From assembly GCF_900108855.1 (NCBI RefSeq), contig NZ_FNXY01000009.1, forward strand, positions 310,001-374,000: a DNA stretch of 64,000 nucleotides, written 5' to 3'. Numbering within the stretch: the first letter of the stretch is position 1; every line of letters starts with the position of its first letter. Below are positions 6,698 through 14,849 of the stretch, piece after piece. Under the pieces are notes generated by a model. The model worked only from the letters and a program-made list of their open reading frames with translations. It searched no databases and had not been told where the DNA came from. The DNA is from Dyadobacter koreensis. Lineage in GTDB: Bacteria > Bacteroidota > Bacteroidia > Cytophagales > Spirosomataceae. The position numbers and the translations under genes are program-made.

Positions 6698-8101
6698 ATG
6701 AGTAATCAAGCGAGTACCCTTTTTGACAAAGTGTGGGATGCACACGTTGTTCGTAAAATTGAAGATGGCCCGGACGTGTTTTTTATCGACCGTCATTTTA
6801 TCCATGAAGTAACCAGCCCGGTCGCTTTCCTGGGACTTGAAACCAGAAATATTGGTGTTATTTATCCTGAGCGTACTTTCGCAACGGCCGATCACAATAC
6901 GCCTACAATCAACCAACACCTTCCTGTACAGGATCCACTTTCGGCGAATCAGCTAAAAGCTTTGGAAACAAACTCTGCTAAATATGGTATTTCTCACTGG
7001 GGTTTGGGTAACGCAAGAAATGGTATCGTACACGTAGTTGGACCAGAAAATGGTATCACGCTACCGGGGATGACGATTGTTTGCGGTGATTCTCATACAT
7101 CTACACACGGTGCATTTGGCGCCATTGCTTTTGGTATTGGTACTTCTGAAGTTGAAATGGTACTTTCTTCTCAGTGTATCATGCAGCCAAAACCTAAAAA
7201 AATGCGTGTAAACGTTAATGGAAAATTAGGTAAGGCAGTAACGCCGAAAGACGTTACGCTATATATTATTTCAAAATTGACAACGGCTGGTGCTACGGGT
7301 TATTTCGTGGAATACGCCGGTGATGTTTTTGAAAATATGTCCATGGAAGGCCGTATGACGGTTTGTAACATGAGTATCGAAATGGGTGCCCGTGGTGGTA
7401 TGATCGCTCCTGACCAGACTACTTTCAATTATATCGAAGGCCGCGACCAGGCTCCAAAAGGTGAGAAATGGGACAAAGCACTGGCGTATTGGAAAACTTT
7501 GAAAACAGACACAGATGCTGTTTTTGACAAGGAATATACTTTCAATGCAGAAGATATCGAACCAATGATCACTTACGGAACAAATCCGGGAATGGGTCAG
7601 GGAATCTCATTGAATATTCCGACAGCAGAATCAGTTGAAGGCGGAAAAGCAACATATGACAAGTCGCTGAATTACATGGGATTCCATGAAAATGAGTCGA
7701 TGTTGGGCAAAAAAATTGACTACGTATTTATCGGTAGCTGTACAAACGGCCGTATCGAAGATTTCCGTGCATTTGCTTCCATCGTAAAAGGACGTAAAAA
7801 AGCGGATAACGTGACTGCATGGGTTGTTCCGGGCTCACACATCGTTGAAGCCCAAATTAAAGAAGAAGGAATTCTTGACATCTTAACCGAAGCAGGTTTC
7901 GAACTTCGTCAGCCAGGCTGTTCTGCATGTCTTGCGATGAATGATGATAAAATACCAGCAGGTAAATATGCGGTAAGTACCTCAAACCGTAACTTCGAAG
8001 GCCGTCAGGGCCCGGGAGCACGTACGCTTTTGGCTAGTCCATTGGTTGCTGCGGCGGCGGCGGTAACGGGAGTTGTAACGGATCCCCGGGATCTGTTGTA
8101 A
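6698..8101 (+). CDS. leuC: 3-isopropylmalate dehydratase large subunit
   Basis: Large subunit of the 4Fe-4S isopropylmalate isomerase of leucine synthesis; in this family it may also act on citramalate. The ATG at 6698 gives 467 residues starting MSNQASTLFDKVWDAH, the normal family start; a TTG two codons upstream is not needed. Cluster ligands are the Cys of GSCTNGR and both Cys of GCSACLAMN. CGDSHTSTHGAFGA and NRNFEGRQGPGARTLLASP are hallmark motifs. The partner leuD lies downstream but is separated by a GxxExxY gene, which is unusual. Confidence 0.96.
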   Translation: MSNQASTLFDKVWDAHVVRKIEDGPDVFFIDRHFIHEVTSPVAFLGLETRNIGVIYPERTFATADHNTPTINQHLPVQDPLSANQLKALETNSAKYGISHWGLGNARNGIVHVVGPENGITLPGMTIVCGDSHTSTHGAFGAIAFGIGTSEVEMVLSSQCIMQPKPKKMRVNVNGKLGKAVTPKDVTLYIISKLTTAGATGYFVEYAGDVFENMSMEGRMTVCNMSIEMGARGGMIAPDQTTFNYIEGRDQAPKGEKWDKALAYWKTLKTDTDAVFDKEYTFNAEDIEPMITYGTNPGMGQGISLNIPTAESVEGGKATYDKSLNYMGFHENESMLGKKIDYVFIGSCTNGRIEDFRAFASIVKGRKKADNVTAWVVPGSHIVEAQIKEEGILDILTEAGFELRQPGCSACLAMNDDKIPAGKYAVSTSNRNFEGRQGPGARTLLASPLVAAAAAVTGVVTDPRDLL

Positions 8102-8113
8102 CTGGTGAAGGTT

Positions 8114-8150
8114 ACACAGAGGTTCTCAGAGAAAAAAGAGAACCACAGAG
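8114..8150 (+). repeat. left CACAGAG-type repeat flanking GxxExxY gene
   Basis: ACACAGAG (8114-8121) and AGAGAACCACAGAG (8137-8150) lie just after the leuC stop. The same modules occur in reverse complement at 8611-8649, on the other side of the GxxExxY gene, so the gene is bracketed by imperfect inverted repeats. GGTTCTC at 8121-8127 can also pair with GAGAACC at 8138-8144. Confidence 0.7.
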
Positions 8151-8236
8151 GTTTTTTGAACAAATATTACTAACCTTTTTCGTGTGACCAAGATATCAGT
8201 TTGTGGTCTATGATGTTGAATCATAATCACAAAGTA

Positions 8237-8608
8237 ATGGAAATTAATGAAATTACCGGAGAGATTATCGGATGTTGTATTGAAATTCATAAGGAATTAG
8301 GTCCTGGATTGCTTGAATCTGCTTACGAGGAATGTCTGGCATATGAATTAAATAATGCCGGCCTCTTTTTTGAAAGACAAAAACCAATTCCCGTTCGCTA
8401 TAAAGAAATTTATATTGAATATGGTTACCGAATGGATTTTGTTGTTGAAAATGAAGTGATTGTTGAATTAAAAAGTGTGGAATTAATGTCAAATGTCCAT
8501 ACTGCTCAAATTCTAACATACATGAAATTCGCACAAATAAACGCAGGCCTGTTAATCAATTTCAATGTTGCAATATTAAAGAATGGCATAAAAAGATTCA
8601 TAAATTAA
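8237..8608 (+). CDS. GxxExxY protein (PDDEXK_3 nuclease-like family)
   Basis: Member of the GxxExxY family (PF13366), function unproven. From the ATG at 8237 it has 123 residues, the same length as the second copy at 30406; ATGs at 8210 and 8213 are alternatives. It has the name-giving motif GLLESAY (residues about 24-30) after HKELGPG, and a PDDEXK-like core: Asp in YRMDFVV and the ExK of VELKSVE. The ending NFNVAILKNGIKRFI is typical. It is inserted between leuC and leuD and bracketed by inverted CACAGAG-type repeats. Alternatives to a nuclease role cannot be excluded. Confidence 0.8.
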   Translation: MEINEITGEIIGCCIEIHKELGPGLLESAYEECLAYELNNAGLFFERQKPIPVRYKEIYIEYGYRMDFVVENEVIVELKSVELMSNVHTAQILTYMKFAQINAGLLINFNVAILKNGIKRFIN

Positions 8609-8610
8609 AT

Positions 8611-8649
8611 CTCTGTGTCCCTCTTTTAAACTCTGTGGTTCTCTGTGTC
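8611..8649 (-). repeat. right CACAGAG-type repeat flanking GxxExxY gene
   Basis: CTCTGTGT (8611-8618) and CTCTGTGGTTCTCTGTGTC (8631-8649) are reverse complements of the modules at 8114-8150, with AGAGAACCACAGAG shared exactly. They begin 3 bases after the GxxExxY stop and end 20 bases before leuD. Confidence 0.7.
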
Positions 8650-8669
8650 CAAAACATATTATAGAAAAA

Positions 8670-9266
8670 ATGGCTTACGATAAATTCACCATATTAAAAA
8701 GTACGGCAGTTCCTTTGCCGATTGAAAACGTTGATACGGATCAGATCATACCAGCACGTTTTCTTAAAGCTACAAAACGTGAAGGTTTTGGAGATAATCT
8801 TTTCAGAGACTGGCGCTACAATGGCGACGATACTCCGAAGCAGGATTTCGTATTGAACAACCCGATCTATTCTGGTAAAATCCTTGTAGGCGGACGCAAC
8901 TTCGGAAGCGGATCAAGCCGCGAGCACGCTGCCTGGGCAATCTATGACTACGGTTTCCGTTGTGTGGTTTCAAGTTTCTTTGCCGATATTTTCAAAGGCA
9001 ACTCCCTGAATATCGGAATTTTACCAGTTCAGGTAAGTGAAGAATTCCTTGACAAAATATTCCAGGCAATAGAGGCAGATCCGAATGCAGAACTTGAAGT
9101 AAATCTTCCTGAACAAACGATCACCATTGTTGCTTCGGGCGAGAGCGAAAAATTTGATATCAATGGCTACAAAAAACACAATATGATCAACGGTTTTGAT
9201 GATATTGATTATTTGCAGGCGATGAAAAGCGATATCAAAGAATTTGAAGCACAAAGACTATATTAA
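8670..9266 (+). CDS. leuD: 3-isopropylmalate dehydratase small subunit
   Basis: Swivel-domain subunit that partners LeuC. The 198 residues begin MAYDKFTILKSTAVPLP and carry NVDTDQIIPARFLK, GGRNFGSGSSREHA and the FKGNSLNIGILP loop, all diagnostic. The length is normal. A palindrome-rich intergenic repeat (9268-9344) follows, then the acyl-CoA condensing enzyme gene. Co-transcription with leuC now runs through the GxxExxY insertion, or leuD uses a promoter near the repeat; no promoter box is obvious. Confidence 0.95.
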   Translation: MAYDKFTILKSTAVPLPIENVDTDQIIPARFLKATKREGFGDNLFRDWRYNGDDTPKQDFVLNNPIYSGKILVGGRNFGSGSSREHAAWAIYDYGFRCVVSSFFADIFKGNSLNIGILPVQVSEEFLDKIFQAIEADPNAELEVNLPEQTITIVASGESEKFDINGYKKHNMINGFDDIDYLQAMKSDIKEFEAQRLY

Positions 9267-9267
9267 A

Positions 9268-9344
9268 CGGCTATCGGCGGTCGGGTATCGGCAATCGGCT
9301 TTTTTGGGCTGATAGCCGAACCCGATAGCCGACTGCCGACCGCC
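9268..9344. repeat. GC-rich inverted repeat (GGCGGTCGG/TATCGGC family)
   Basis: The whole leuD-to-synthase gap is an imperfect inverted repeat: a left arm of CGGCTATCGGCGGTCGG type and a right arm containing GATAGCCGACTGCCGACCGCC, with TTTTTT in the loop. A related GGCGGTCGGC stretch is at 39878-39901, so it is a dispersed repeat. The long stem with a T-rich loop could also slow transcription. Confidence 0.65.
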
Positions 9345-9346
9345 CC

Positions 9347-10930
9347 ATGAATAAACGCTATATAGAAATAATGGACACGACACTCCGGGATGGAGAACAA
9401 ACATCCGGTGTGTCGTTTTCCGCATCTGAAAAGCTGACGATAGCTCAGCTCTTGTTGCAAGAAGTAAAGGTTGACCGCATAGAAATTGCCTCGGCAAGAG
9501 TTTCCGAAGGAGAATTTGAAGCGGTTAAAAAAATTACAGACTGGGCAAATCAAAACGGTTTTATTGATAAAATCGAAGTTTTGACTTTTGTAGATGGTGA
9601 CGCGTCCATCAACTGGATGATTAATTCCGGTGCAAAAGTGATGAACCTGCTTACAAAAGGTTCATTGAACCACCTCACCTTTCAATTAAAAAAGACTCCT
9701 CAGCAGCATTTTGAAGATATAGAACAGGTAATTGAACTTGCGCAGTCGAAAGGGATTAGCTGTAATGTTTATCTTGAAGATTGGAGTAACGGCATGCGTA
9801 CTTCCCGTGAATACGTTTTTGCCGCACTTGACTTTTTGACAAAACAACCTGTAAAACGGATTCTATTACCAGATACATTGGGCATTCTTACGCCCTCGGA
9901 ATCCTATGAATTTGTAAAATCAATCGTCGATCGCTATCCGGATAATCATTTTGAATTTCATGCGCATAATGATTATGATCTGAGCATCGCCAATGTAATG
10001 GAAGCCATTCGCGCAGGTGCACATGGACTTCATTTAACCGTTAATGGTATGGGCGAAAGAGCTGGAAATGCTTCTTTGGCCAGTACGATTGCCGTTATAA
10101 AAGATTTCATGCCGGAGGTTGAAACTTCGGTTGTTGAGCGATCTTTATACAAAATCAGTAAGATTGTTGAAACATTTTCAGGTATCAGAATTCCTTCCAA
10201 CCGACCGATTGTCGGCGAAAGTGTTTTTACGCAAACTGCTGGTATCCATGCAGATGGAGATAAGAAAAATAATCTCTATTTCAGTAACCTGATGCCGGAA
10301 CGTTTCGGAAGATTGCGTTCTTATGCATTGGGAAAAACCTCCGGAAAAGCGAATATTGAGAATAACCTGAAAGATATCGGGATCACATTATCTGATGCTG
10401 ACCTCAAAAAGGTTACCCAGCGAATCATTGAGCTTGGCGACAGGAAAGAGGTTGTAACGCCGGAAGATCTTCCCTATATCATTTCTGACGTACTGGACAG
10501 CAGTGCGATTGAAGAAAAGGTTGTTATCCTCAATTATGTCTTGACGCATTCAAAAAATCTTAAACCGTCTGCAACTTTACAGATTACTTTCGGTGAAGAG
10601 ATTTATGAAGAAAATGCGCAGGGCGATGGTCAGTATGATGCATTCATGAACGCATTGAAAAAAATCTATGCGAAGAAGGGAATTTCATTGCCGATGTTAA
10701 CAGATTATACCGTGCGAATTCCGCCGGGAGGAAAAACGGATGCACTTTGTGAGACGATCATTACCTGGGAAATAAATGGTAAAGATGTAAAAACCAGAGG
10801 TTTGGATTCTGACCAGACGGTTTCGGCGATTCAGGCAACTCAGAAAATGTTGAATTTGCTGGGTGTTCCAAGTGCGCTTGATTTGAATGCTAAGTTGGAA
10901 GAGGTTAATTCGGAATTTCAAAAAATATAA
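9347..10930 (+). CDS. 2-isopropylmalate/citramalate synthase-family enzyme with regulatory domain
   Basis: HMGL-like TIM-barrel acyltransferase of 527 residues that condenses acetyl-CoA with a 2-oxo acid. The metal and catalytic motifs are MDTTLRDGEQTSG (residues 9-21), HAHNDYD and NGMGERAGNASLA. The C-terminal ~140 residues form a LeuA-type allosteric dimer domain (VRIPPGGKTDALCETII). The divergent barrel, next to a separate true leuA, suggests citramalate synthase (isoleucine from pyruvate), but substrate choice cannot be decided by eye. It sits between leuD and leuB, so membership in this pathway is certain. Confidence 0.85.
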   Translation: MNKRYIEIMDTTLRDGEQTSGVSFSASEKLTIAQLLLQEVKVDRIEIASARVSEGEFEAVKKITDWANQNGFIDKIEVLTFVDGDASINWMINSGAKVMNLLTKGSLNHLTFQLKKTPQQHFEDIEQVIELAQSKGISCNVYLEDWSNGMRTSREYVFAALDFLTKQPVKRILLPDTLGILTPSESYEFVKSIVDRYPDNHFEFHAHNDYDLSIANVMEAIRAGAHGLHLTVNGMGERAGNASLASTIAVIKDFMPEVETSVVERSLYKISKIVETFSGIRIPSNRPIVGESVFTQTAGIHADGDKKNNLYFSNLMPERFGRLRSYALGKTSGKANIENNLKDIGITLSDADLKKVTQRIIELGDRKEVVTPEDLPYIISDVLDSSAIEEKVVILNYVLTHSKNLKPSATLQITFGEEIYEENAQGDGQYDAFMNALKKIYAKKGISLPMLTDYTVRIPPGGKTDALCETIITWEINGKDVKTRGLDSDQTVSAIQATQKMLNLLGVPSALDLNAKLEEVNSEFQKI

Positions 10931-10956
10931 AATATCAAAGTAGATTAGGTTATGTC

Positions 10957-11104
10957 ACCCTTTCAGGGTTAAGATCTCAGCTCGATCTATCCATTTCTAT
11001 AATAATGTCATCCCGTTGGGATTATTGACAAGCAATTAATCCCGAAGGGATGATATTATTATAGAATGTGATTGGCTCCCAATAATTTTAAGCCCCGTTG
11101 GGGC
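10957..11104. repeat. hairpin cluster upstream of leuB, including a 28-nt inverted repeat
   Basis: The 279-base gap between the synthase gene and leuB holds short palindromes of one style: ACCC-TTTCA-GGGT (10957-10969), a 28-nt inverted repeat with 25 matches (10997-11024 with 11037-11064, each arm containing a CATCCC/GGGAT mini-palindrome), and GCCCC-GTT-GGGGC (11092-11104). They look like REP-type intergenic elements. No promoter box was found in the rest of the gap. Confidence 0.6.
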
Positions 11105-11209
11105 AGCCTATTACCTCGATAACGAATTCTTTAAAATCTAAATCAAAAACCATAATAAACCCGTAAAGCCAGTTAAACTGATAACGGATTATAAATTTTA
11201 ACCATAATA

Positions 11210-12280
11210 ATGAAGAAGAACATCTTAATAGTACCTGGTGACGGAATTGGACAGGAAGTTACAGAAGTTGGAAAAAAAGTGCTGATTAAAATTGCTGAGA
11301 AATTCGGGCATGAATTCACTTACGACGAAGCATTAATGGGCCACGTTGCAATTGAAGCAACTGGAAATCCACTTCCGGACGAAACTTTGGAAAAAATGCG
11401 TGCTTCTGACGCGATCTTGTTTGGAGCTGTTGGTCACCCGAAATATGATAACGACCCGACTGCAAAAGTTCGTCCGGAACAAGGTTTGCTTAAAATGCGT
11501 AAAGAACTTGGTTTATATGCCAATTTACGCCCGATCAAACTTTTTGATGAGCTATTGGGTGCTTCTTCGATCAAACCTGAAATTCTTAAAGGCTCTGACA
11601 TCCTTTTCTTCCGCGAATTGACTGGCGATATCTATTTTGGAGAAAAAGGCCGTAAAAATGACGGAGATACAGCTTATGACATTGCCGAATATAGCCGTTA
11701 TGAAGTAGAACGCATTGCTCGCAAAGCTTTCGAAGCGGCTCGTACACGTGGCAAAAAATTATGTTCTGTTGATAAAGCAAACGTTTTGGAAACAAGTAGA
11801 CTGTGGCGTGAGGTGGTTCAGGCGCTTGCACCAGAATATCCGGATATCACGGTTGAACATCAGTTTGTTGATTCCGCTGCGATGATGCTTATCAAAGATC
11901 CACGACGTTTTGATGTGGTTGTAACAGCGAATTTATTCGGTGATATTCTGACAGATGAAGCAAGTCAGATTGCTGGCTCAATGGGTATGTTGGCATCTGC
12001 TTCGGTAGGAGACAGCACTGGCGTTTATGAGCCGATCCATGGTTCAGGACATGATATTACGGGTATGGGCGTTGCCAATCCAATGGCTTCGGTACTTTCT
12101 GCGGCTTTGCTGCTTGATATTTCTTTCGGTTTGAAAGCTGAGTCTGACGCCATTATCTCGGCGATTGACCAGGTTTTGAAAGCCGGTTTCCGTACACGTG
12201 ATATCGCTGATTCAACAACTGCACCAGAATTTATTCTAGGAACGGATGCAATTGGTGAAGAGATTTTGAAACGTATTTAA
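11210..12280 (+). CDS. leuB: 3-isopropylmalate dehydrogenase
   Basis: NAD- and Mg-dependent oxidative decarboxylase that makes the leucine precursor ketoacid. The 356 residues begin KKNILIVPGDGIGQEV, with RPEQGLLKMRKELGLYANLRP for substrate, the K of SVDKANVLETSRLWRE, the Asp residues of ANLFGDILTDEAS, and GSMGMLASASVG. Nothing is missing. It follows the hairpin cluster and is followed by a 301-base regulatory gap before leuA, so leuA need not depend on it for transcription. Confidence 0.96.
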   Translation: MKKNILIVPGDGIGQEVTEVGKKVLIKIAEKFGHEFTYDEALMGHVAIEATGNPLPDETLEKMRASDAILFGAVGHPKYDNDPTAKVRPEQGLLKMRKELGLYANLRPIKLFDELLGASSIKPEILKGSDILFFRELTGDIYFGEKGRKNDGDTAYDIAEYSRYEVERIARKAFEAARTRGKKLCSVDKANVLETSRLWREVVQALAPEYPDITVEHQFVDSAAMMLIKDPRRFDVVVTANLFGDILTDEASQIAGSMGMLASASVGDSTGVYEPIHGSGHDITGMGVANPMASVLSAALLLDISFGLKAESDAIISAIDQVLKAGFRTRDIADSTTAPEFILGTDAIGEEILKRI

Positions 12281-12338
12281 TATAAAAAATAAGATTCATT
12301 ATAAAATACATCTTTTTTTGAATTTTCATTAAGAATGA

Positions 12339-12369
12339 TTTGTGCAACCAAAATCTTCTTAGTACTTTG
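12339..12369 (+). promoter_or_regulatory. predicted promoter of leuA attenuator transcript
   Basis: TTTG at 12339-12342 lies 19 bases before GTACTTTG at 12362-12369. This is close to the Bacteroidota -33 TTTG and -7 TAnnTTTG pair, with one base fewer between TA and TTTG. A transcript would start near 12376, about 38 bases before the leader peptide. Confidence 0.5.
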
Positions 12370-12413
12370 CAGAAGAAAATCGCAGTCAGCGAATTTTCGC
12401 AAATAAAATAAAG

Positions 12414-12464
12414 ATGAAACTTATTGACAATTGCATTTTTCTGCTCATTCAGAGTAACCTGTAA
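12414..12464 (+). CDS. putative leu leader peptide, 16 residues
   Basis: ATG at 12414 opens MKLIDNCIFLLIQSNL followed by TAA. Four of 16 residues are Leu (3, 10, 11, 16) and three are Ile, so ribosome progress would report leucine (and isoleucine) charging. The frame lies between a predicted promoter and a terminator/antiterminator pair ahead of leuA, the standard arrangement of ribosome-mediated attenuation. The short length makes it unprovable by eye. Confidence 0.5.
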   Translation: MKLIDNCIFLLIQSNL

Positions 12465-12467
12465 AAA

Positions 12468-12530
12468 GGAGAAAGGCATTGTCTTGAATAGATCAAAAAC
12501 CCTTTCTCTAACACGGAAAGGGTTTTATAT
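12468..12530 (+). promoter_or_regulatory. leuA attenuator: competing antiterminator and terminator stems
   Basis: The terminator stem pairs AAAACCCTTTC (12496-12506) with GAAAGGGTTTT (12516-12526) and runs into TTTTATATT. The antiterminator pairs GGAGAAAGG (12468-12476), four bases after the leader stop codon, with CCTTTCTCT (12501-12509), one G-U pair. Both need CCTTTC, so they are mutually exclusive. leuA starts 52 bases downstream. Confidence 0.55.
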
Positions 12531-12581
12531 TGTCCTAAAATTAGTAAATTCGTAATTCAATCTTTAATCACAGTACCCACA

Positions 12582-13736
12582 ATGAGTCAACGAGTTCAAA
12601 TCTTCGACACAACATTACGCGACGGCGAACAAGTCCCGGGAAGCCAATTGACAACAGAAGAAAAGATAATTGTAGCTACACAACTCGAAAAACTGGGGGT
12701 AGATGTTATTGAAGCAGGATTTCCTATATCCAGTCCGGGTGATTTCAGATCCGTGGTTGAAATTTCAAAAGCAGTTCGTGAACCGATTATATGTGCACTT
12801 TCCCGTGCAGTAACAGGCGATATCGATGCTGCAGGAGATGCGCTTGCCTTTGCTAAAAGAGGACGTATCCACACAGGAATTGGTTCTTCTGATATTCATA
12901 TTCAGCATAAGTTCAATACGACAAGAGAGAAGATTATTGAAAGAGCTATTGCTGCTACGAAATATGCCAAAGGAAAGGTAGAAGACGTAGAATTTTATTG
13001 CGAAGATGCGGGAAGAGCTGACCTTGTTTTTCTGGCACAACTGGTTGAAGCTGTGATTGCTGCGGGTGCAACTGTGGTAAATATTCCTGACACGACTGGC
13101 TATTGCTTGCCGGAGGAATATGGTGCCAAAATCAAATATATTTTTGAAAACGTAAAAGGAATTCATAACGCAACAATTTCTATTCACTGTCATAACGATC
13201 TTGGTTTGGCGACAGCTAATTCCTTGGCTGGTATCCGCGAAGGTGCTCGTCAGGTGGAGGTCACCATGAATGGAATTGGTGAGCGCGCCGGGAACACTTC
13301 TTTGGAAGAAGTGGTAATGGCTTTGAATGTTCATAAAGAACTAGGTTACGAAACAGGCGTAAATTCGCAGTTGATTTACCCGACCAGCCAGTTGGTATCG
13401 AAAATGATGCGTATGCCGGTTCAGGCAAACAAAGCAATTGTGGGACGTAATGCGTTTGCACATTCGTCAGGAATTCATCAGGATGGGCACTTAAAAAATA
13501 CGCTTAATTACGAAATCATGAATCCACAGGATGTGGGTGTTGATAAATCGGATATCGTATTGACAGCACGTAGCGGCCGTCATGCATTGAAACACCGTTT
13601 AGAGCTTCTTGGCTTTACTTTTGAGAAGGTAATCCTGGATGATCTTTACAAAAAATTCCTTGATGTTGCCGATTTGAAGAAAGAAGTTAACGATAAAGAT
13701 TTAGTGGATTTGGCACGTACGGTTGTCATCGCTTAA
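12582..13736 (+). CDS. leuA: 2-isopropylmalate synthase, catalytic part only
   Basis: Condenses acetyl-CoA with 2-oxoisovalerate, the committed leucine step. The 384 residues contain FDTTLRDGEQVPGSQL (residues 8-23), CALSRA, SIHCHNDLGLATANS and NGIGERAGNTSLEE, all canonical, followed by the linker subdomain (GIHQDGHLKN, GRHALKHRLELLGF). The C-terminal leucine-binding regulatory domain of long LeuA (about 500-550 residues) is absent; the stop lies right after the linker, with no sign of a frameshift. Control may therefore be mainly by the attenuator upstream. The enzyme at 9347 does have the regulatory domain. Confidence 0.93.
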   Translation: MSQRVQIFDTTLRDGEQVPGSQLTTEEKIIVATQLEKLGVDVIEAGFPISSPGDFRSVVEISKAVREPIICALSRAVTGDIDAAGDALAFAKRGRIHTGIGSSDIHIQHKFNTTREKIIERAIAATKYAKGKVEDVEFYCEDAGRADLVFLAQLVEAVIAAGATVVNIPDTTGYCLPEEYGAKIKYIFENVKGIHNATISIHCHNDLGLATANSLAGIREGARQVEVTMNGIGERAGNTSLEEVVMALNVHKELGYETGVNSQLIYPTSQLVSKMMRMPVQANKAIVGRNAFAHSSGIHQDGHLKNTLNYEIMNPQDVGVDKSDIVLTARSGRHALKHRLELLGFTFEKVILDDLYKKFLDVADLKKEVNDKDLVDLARTVVIA

Positions 13737-13835
13737 TATTTTTCATACATCATTTTGGATAATTACCTGAATATGAATTTGATGTTACAATGCTTTTTTG
13801 TATCATTACATAATCAATAACATCCATCAGATTAC

Positions 13836-13871
13836 AAAAAGCCCTCGGTGAGTCTGACTAAGGGCTTTTTT
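13836..13871. terminator. bidirectional terminator between leuA and purU
   Basis: AAAAAGCCCT (13836-13845) and AGGGCTTTTTT (13861-13871) form a stem with A-run and T-run on either side, suiting both convergent genes. Confidence 0.88.
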
Positions 13872-13876
13872 CTTGT

Positions 13877-14710
13877 TTATAAAATGATGGTCCGGTTATT
13901 ATGAATGAAAACGCGGTCGTTGAAAACAAGCTTTAAAGCAGACGTTAACACCCGTTTTTCTGTATCTCTTCCCAAAGTTGACATATCGCTTGCCGTTTGT
14001 CTGTGATCAACAGATTTCACGTCCTGAGCGATAATTGGCCCTTCATCCAGATCATTATTTACAAAATGAGCTGTCGCACCTATGATTTTCACACCACGTT
14101 CGTAAGCCTGCCGATAGGGATTTGCTCCGATAAATGCGGGTAAAAATGAGTGATGAATATTGACGATCCGGTCCGGAAAATGGTTGACAAATTCCGGCGT
14201 GATAATCCGCATGTATTTGGCCAATACGAGGTATTCCGGGCGATATACATCCAGCGTTCTCAAAATTGCTTCTTCGTGTTCTTCACGGCTTCTGTTTTCG
14301 TGTGAAATAAAATGAAAGGGAATCCCAAATTTGCTGACCAGCGGCTGCAAAGTGTTATAATTACTGATCACAGCCAGGATATTCGCATCCAGCTCATCAA
14401 AAGCATATCGAAGTAATAATTCACCCAGACAATGGTGTTCTTTGGTTACCAGAACAACAATATCTTTTTTCTTTTTGGGATTTAAACGCAGATTAATTCC
14501 GGCCGGCAGTTCCTTTTGAAGGATTTGTAACAATTCAGTTGCATCCGTTTCTCCTTCAAATTCCGTCCGCATGAAAAAATACGCTGACGGACTTACATAT
14601 TCATCGTTTCGAATGATGTTTTGATTGTGCTCAAAAAGTATGCGTGTTACCTGATAAATGAGCCCTTTATGGTCCGGGCCGTCCATCAGCAATATATGGC
14701 GGTGATTCAT
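13877..14710 (-). CDS. purU: formyltetrahydrofolate deformylase
   Basis: Hydrolyses 10-formyl-THF to THF and formate, balancing one-carbon pools. The 277 residues consist of an N-terminal ACT domain (HILLMDGPDHKGLIYQVT) and a C-terminal formyltransferase fold with ISNYNTLQPL, IHHSFLPAFIGANPYRQA and the catalytic region GATAHFVNNDLDEGPII. Asn, His and Asp of the hydrolase site are all present. The length matches the family. It converges on leuA with a shared terminator and has a repeat-rich 460-base gap behind it. Confidence 0.94.
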   Translation of the reverse strand: MNHRHILLMDGPDHKGLIYQVTRILFEHNQNIIRNDEYVSPSAYFFMRTEFEGETDATELLQILQKELPAGINLRLNPKKKKDIVVLVTKEHHCLGELLLRYAFDELDANILAVISNYNTLQPLVSKFGIPFHFISHENRSREEHEEAILRTLDVYRPEYLVLAKYMRIITPEFVNHFPDRIVNIHHSFLPAFIGANPYRQAYERGVKIIGATAHFVNNDLDEGPIIAQDVKSVDHRQTASDMSTLGRDTEKRVLTSALKLVFNDRVFIHNNRTIIL

Positions 14711-14849
14711 CTGTTCAATTAATACTGGATATTTCTGCTAAATAACGAATTTTTGATGTCTAACGCAGAATTGAATTATGAAATGGGAATTTGTAAATAT
14801 ATTTTGAGTGGTGTAGCGTGCATCGTAATATTATGCAAAATTGTACAAA

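Noticed and set aside
12765..13334. 189-codon open frame antisense to leuA
   Set aside because: leuA is certain on the other strand and the antisense product is low-complexity, Ser/Cys-rich and without homology.
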